64,000 nt of DNA from assembly GCA_964444065.1 (NCBI GenBank), contig CAYUFL010000003.1, forward strand, positions 14,228 to 78,227. The letters are read 5' to 3'. The stretch is from JBGMEA01 sp964444065. Lineage in GTDB: Bacteria > Bacillota > Clostridia > Eubacteriales > Anaerofustaceae. Below the pieces are notes generated by a model. The model saw nothing but the letters and a program-made list of their open reading frames with translations. It was not told the origin of the DNA and did no database searches. Shown one piece after another: positions 61,375-64,000 of this stretch. The first letter of the stretch is position 1, and each line of letters starts with the position of its first letter. Both the position numbers and the translations under genes were made by a program.

Positions 61375-61768
61375 TGTTATCCTTCACATACGGTTTAATA
61401 TCGAGCACGGGTGTGCCGTCCAGCATGTCCACGCCCTCGAATGTCAGATTCGTGCCATCGTTGGACACAAACTTCACCACAGACATTCCGATGCCGTTCG
61501 GTCGGTTCGGCGAACGCGTCGAAAACACGCCGGTCTCTTCCGTTCCCCAACGCGGTACCATGAGCAGTTTGTACCCGTCTGACTGATGAAAATAGAAAAG
61601 AACCACCCCGTATGTCCCGGGCAATATGTCACGAATACCATCTTTGAATGCAGGCAGCATTTCAATGACTGCCTGGGTATCCGGCGCATACATACCCTGA
61701 CTCGGAATCGGTTCCTTCGTTTGATAAGGCGATCGGATATATCCGATCGGCTGCATTTCGATTGTCAT
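61361..61768 (-). CDS. trmO: tRNA (N6-threonylcarbamoyladenosine37-N6)-methyltransferase TrmO
   Basis: 135 residues, single TsaA/TrmO domain without the usual C-terminal extension. IGYIRSPYQTKEPIPSQ at the start and FSTRSPNRPNGIGMS are the signature blocks binding AdoMet. It would methylate t6A37 in tRNA-Thr. Overlaps both neighbours in the operon. Family assignment is firm; the substrate for short members is less tested. Confidence 0.87.
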   Translation of the reverse strand: MTIEMQPIGYIRSPYQTKEPIPSQGMYAPDTQAVIEMLPAFKDGIRDILPGTYGVVLFYFHQSDGYKLLMVPRWGTEETGVFSTRSPNRPNGIGMSVVKFVSNDGTNLTFEGVDMLDGTPVLDIKPYVKDNNEAK

Positions 61769-61956
61769 GATTTTGTTTTATCGGACTCCTGTGCTTTTTT
61801 GCGTTCGCGGTCTTTTCTGATTTTTTCCCACGCATGATCGGGGGTGTCGGTATCGGTCTTAAAAAAGTCGTTCGCAGAACCCCATTTGGTTGCGGGTTTT
61901 TGCGTCGTTGTATTTTCGCTTTTTGTTATCGGTGCGGTTGGTTTTTTTTCGTCCAT
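61765..61956 (-). CDS. Small basic/acidic protein at the head of the trmO operon
   Basis: 63 residues, MDEKKPTAPITKSENTTT then WGSANDFFKTD and a charged tail. Low complexity with no fold evident. Starts after GGAGGATT and overlaps trmO by 4 bases, which supports it being real. Function unknown. Confidence 0.6.
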   Translation of the reverse strand: MDEKKPTAPITKSENTTTQKPATKWGSANDFFKTDTDTPDHAWEKIRKDRERKKAQESDKTKS

Positions 61957-62377
61957 TTCTCAATCCTCCATGATTGTAAAACGTTTTGAGTGTGTTTTCC
62001 ACTGATCGTTGCAGCATTTTTGCCTTTCGATTCTTCTGTTACGTATGACTATGGATCAATCGGTCATCACGAAAATCGTAAATTGTCATATGCGCGCATC
62101 AAATGCTTTGCGCAATTTTAGCCGCTGCGGCTTCTGATATATTCAGTTATCTATATTATACCACGTTTTTACCTTAAATTTGAATCGGCACGCAGAATAT
62201 TTTACAAACTGTATGATTTCTGCTGTTTTTTCTTTTCAATATGATTCTTGCGCACAGTGCTGATCAAGCAAATCATTTTCTTTATATCATCTTTATATGC
62301 CTGCATGATTCTTCACACTATATTGATATCGATTCTGATACAATAACGCGGAGAAACAAATCATAGGAGAACCCACG
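61957..62377. other. Intergenic region before the potassium uptake operon
   Basis: 421 bases between divergent operons, AT-rich. No riboswitch (for example the cyclic di-AMP type often found before K+ genes) was recognised. Both promoters must lie here, but no convincing -35/-10 pair stood out. Confidence 0.5.
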
Positions 62378-62779
62378 ATGTACATCATCATAGCGGGCTG
62401 CGGCAGAATCGGCAGCATTCTTGCGCAGGATCTGGCACAAGAGGGTCACGACGTTGCTGTGATCGACCGGAACATAAAAAATCTGAACGAACTTGGCAGC
62501 GGATTTAACGGCATGCGGATCAAGGGCATCGAATTCGACAGAGACAAACTGGAAGAAGCAGGCATTCAAAACGCGGATTATCTGATGGCGGTCACCCCCA
62601 GCGACAGCATCAACATAACCGTGAGTCTCATTGCGCAAAAAATTTATCATGTCCCGCGCATCATCGCCAGGGACAGTGCACCGAATATGAAAAAAATATA
62701 TGACAGACTGCATATCGATACAGTCAGTCCCACGATGCTTGGCGTCGATATGCTGAAACAGGCGGTGGATGTGCAATGA
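62378..62779 (+). CDS. TrkA-N type potassium uptake regulator (N domain only)
   Basis: 133 residues: one RCK/TrkA-N Rossmann domain, with GCGRIGSILAQDLAQEGHDVAVIDRN. Lacks the TrkA-C domain. It is coupled to the full-length TrkA-like gene by ATGA. Its NAD-binding loop reads GCGRIGS. In this group two different KtrA/TrkA-like subunits form the regulatory ring of the K+ channel. Confidence 0.87.
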   Translation: MYIIIAGCGRIGSILAQDLAQEGHDVAVIDRNIKNLNELGSGFNGMRIKGIEFDRDKLEEAGIQNADYLMAVTPSDSINITVSLIAQKIYHVPRIIARDSAPNMKKIYDRLHIDTVSPTMLGVDMLKQAVDVQ

Positions 62780-63432
62780 AATCATTGATTATCGGGGGAG
62801 GAAAAGTCGGCTACCACCTCCTGCACACGCTTTATGACAACGGATATGATGTGGCACTGATAGAAAAAAACAGCGACATCTGCTCCAAAATCGCAGAAGA
62901 CATCGATGCGGAAATCTACTGCGGCGATGCCACTGACGTCGATGTATTGGAAGATGCGGGGATCGCAGAAGCGGATATTGTCGCGGCAGTAACGGGAACG
63001 GACGAAGAAAATCTGGTGATCTGCGAAATCGCAAAAGTCTGTTTCGGCATCGGCAAAACAATTGCCCGCATCAATAACCCGAAAAACCGCGAAACATTCC
63101 GCGCGCTCGGGGTTGACACGACAGTATGCAGCACCACCGTCATTGCGGATCTGATTGAAAGCGAATTCAACAAAAACGGATACCGTATTGTACAGATGCT
63201 GGATCGCGGCGCCATGTTGCTGGTGGAAATTTATATCGACGGCACAAGCAAATGGAGCAACGCAATGATCCGGGATCTGCATATGCCGAACGACAGCGTC
63301 ATCGCATCGGTTTTGCGCGGTGATGCCGTGATCTTTCCGAAAGGGGATACCCTGATTCAAAGCGGCGATCATATTTTGATGATCACCAATAACAATACCC
63401 TCTCGGAACTGCGAAAATACCTCAAGCATTAA
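62776..63432 (+). CDS. TrkA family potassium uptake regulatory protein
   Basis: 218 residues. TrkA-N (GGGKVGYHLLHTLYDNGYDVALIEKN, about 6-31, with DATDVDVLEDAG) followed by TrkA-C (about 135-218, MLDRGAMLLVEIYIDGTSKW to DTLIQSGDHILMITNN). Binds nucleotides and gates the TrkH-type channel encoded downstream. Confidence 0.93.
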   Translation: MKSLIIGGGKVGYHLLHTLYDNGYDVALIEKNSDICSKIAEDIDAEIYCGDATDVDVLEDAGIAEADIVAAVTGTDEENLVICEIAKVCFGIGKTIARINNPKNRETFRALGVDTTVCSTTVIADLIESEFNKNGYRIVQMLDRGAMLLVEIYIDGTSKWSNAMIRDLHMPNDSVIASVLRGDAVIFPKGDTLIQSGDHILMITNNNTLSELRKYLKH

Positions 63433-63446
63433 ATAAGGAAGGCAAC

Positions 63447-63548
63447 ATGAAGAAAAAACACCTCCTCGGTCTGATAACAGAATTAATCGCCGCTGCCGCA
63501 TATATGGCATTTGCCTACGGAGCGATTGCGTTGATTGTGAGGCTCTGA
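63447..63548 (+). CDS. Single-helix membrane peptide in the K+ uptake operon
   Basis: 33 residues: MKKKHLLGLITELIAAAA then YMAFAYGAIALIVRL. One hydrophobic helix with basic start. GGAAGG lies 6 bases upstream and the frame ends 3 bases before trkH, so it is probably translated. It may be a small accessory subunit like KdpF in Kdp systems; this is analogy only. Confidence 0.6.
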   Translation: MKKKHLLGLITELIAAAAYMAFAYGAIALIVRL

Positions 63549-63551
63549 GCG

Positions 63552-64000
63552 ATGGATACCGATATGAAAGCATGCCGGTGTCCCAATCTGATGATTATCA
63601 GTTATTACACCGGATATATTATCATGGCGATCGGCGTGCTGAATCTGATTCCGCTGATTATTTCGCTGCTGCTCGCCGAATGGAGTCCTGCCCTCGATTT
63701 TGCCATCAGTTTTTCTCTGACGGACATTGTCGGTCTGCTGATGGTATTGATCGGCTATCCCGCACACAAAAAAAAGGTAAAAATCCAATGGAGACACGGT
63801 TTCGTTGCTGCGTCTCTGTCTTGGATTCTTCTGATGTTTCTGTGTTCGGTGCCGTATCTGCTCAGCGGACACACGAATTCCCTGCTGGACGGATGTTTCG
63901 ATGTCATGAGCGGCTTTACGACAACCGGGCTGTCCATGATTCAGGATCTGGATCACATCTCTGTCGGGCTGAATATCTGGCGCCATATACTGACGTTTGT
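63552..64000 (+). CDS. TrkH/KtrB-type potassium transporter (partial, runs off the window)
   Basis: The first 149 residues only. Starts at the ATG at 63552 just after the small peptide gene. Several helices, then FDVMSGFTTTGLSM, the first selectivity-filter loop (TTTG) of TrkH/KtrB proteins. Together with the TrkA pair it makes a K+ uptake system. Confidence 0.93.
   Translation, partial: MDTDMKACRCPNLMIISYYTGYIIMAIGVLNLIPLIISLLLAEWSPALDFAISFSLTDIVGLLMVLIGYPAHKKKVKIQWRHGFVAASLSWILLMFLCSVPYLLSGHTNSLLDGCFDVMSGFTTTGLSMIQDLDHISVGLNIWRHILTF

Noticed and set aside
61957..62377. Cyclic di-AMP riboswitch before the K+ genes
   Set aside because: No matching conserved motifs or paired stems could be traced.

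Overview
The window looks like a chromosomal segment of an anaerobic Bacillota (Firmicutes), probably a Clostridia-type organism of middling GC. Pointers are strong GGAGG-type ribosome binding sites, a SigI/RsgI pair, an ECF sigma/DUF4179 pair, corrinoid methyltransferase components, a rubrerythrin/encapsulin-type ferritin-like protein, a TrkA/TrkH potassium system and many one-component regulators. It is a draft or metagenome assembly: three runs of exactly ten N occur (864-873, 42979-42988, 58836-58845), each inside a gene, and the third lies next to clearly misjoined GC-rich sequence. No rRNA, tRNA, CRISPR array or intact insertion sequence was found.

Layout. 180-4672: two flavodoxin-fold reductases divergent from a TetR regulator with two matching operators, then a carboxylesterase divergent from a second TetR. 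4673-5879: a ferritin-like gene, a hairpin-bounded element and regulator debris. 5880-11752: a frameshifted PucR-type regulator divergent from a UroD-family methyltransferase and its corrinoid protein, followed by a second TetR plus UroD-family gene that sits between duplicated copies of one intergenic segment. 11988-15335: ABC-2 exporter and a HEAT-like protein. 15482-18534: an orphan sugar-type binding lipoprotein paired with a membrane-bound LuxR-type sensor. 18885-21604: three consecutive MarR regulators and an AraC/GyrI regulator. 21790-25605: an ArsR-controlled metalloid/thiol-type operon (permease, ferredoxin-DUF2703 fusion, Cys-rich thioredoxin-like protein, split permease). 25803-32297: small envelope proteins, DUF3795, YibE/F, a DUF5058 transporter-like pair, and tandem repeats.

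32584-38034: SigI/RsgI followed by two paralogous zinc-ribbon/transmembrane/Ig-like proteins around an alpha/beta hydrolase. 38297-42155: a compact folate operon folE-folP-folB-folK-HD hydrolase. 42436-43103: an Ntn amidohydrolase broken by a gap. 43241-45516: an AT-rich island with an XRE regulator and a nuclease-helicase fusion, a candidate defence module. 45567-48632: MATE transporter and diguanylate cyclase. 48838-50717: a classical arsR-acr3-arsC arsenic operon, followed by another ArsR-type regulator. 52159-55853: ECF sigma/anti-sigma and small membrane proteins. 56078-57166: a very AT-rich orphan with a HEPN-like R-x5-H motif. 57276-58612: an HTH regulator with two paralogous membrane proteins. 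58732-61956: an alpha/beta hydrolase and a trmO operon with two paralogous helical proteins. 62378-64000: K+ uptake genes running off the end.

A family of 21-bp palindromes (arms GGAACGC[G/A]T and A[C/T]GCGTTCC around three bases) is scattered through the intergenic regions and often starts just after a stop codon.
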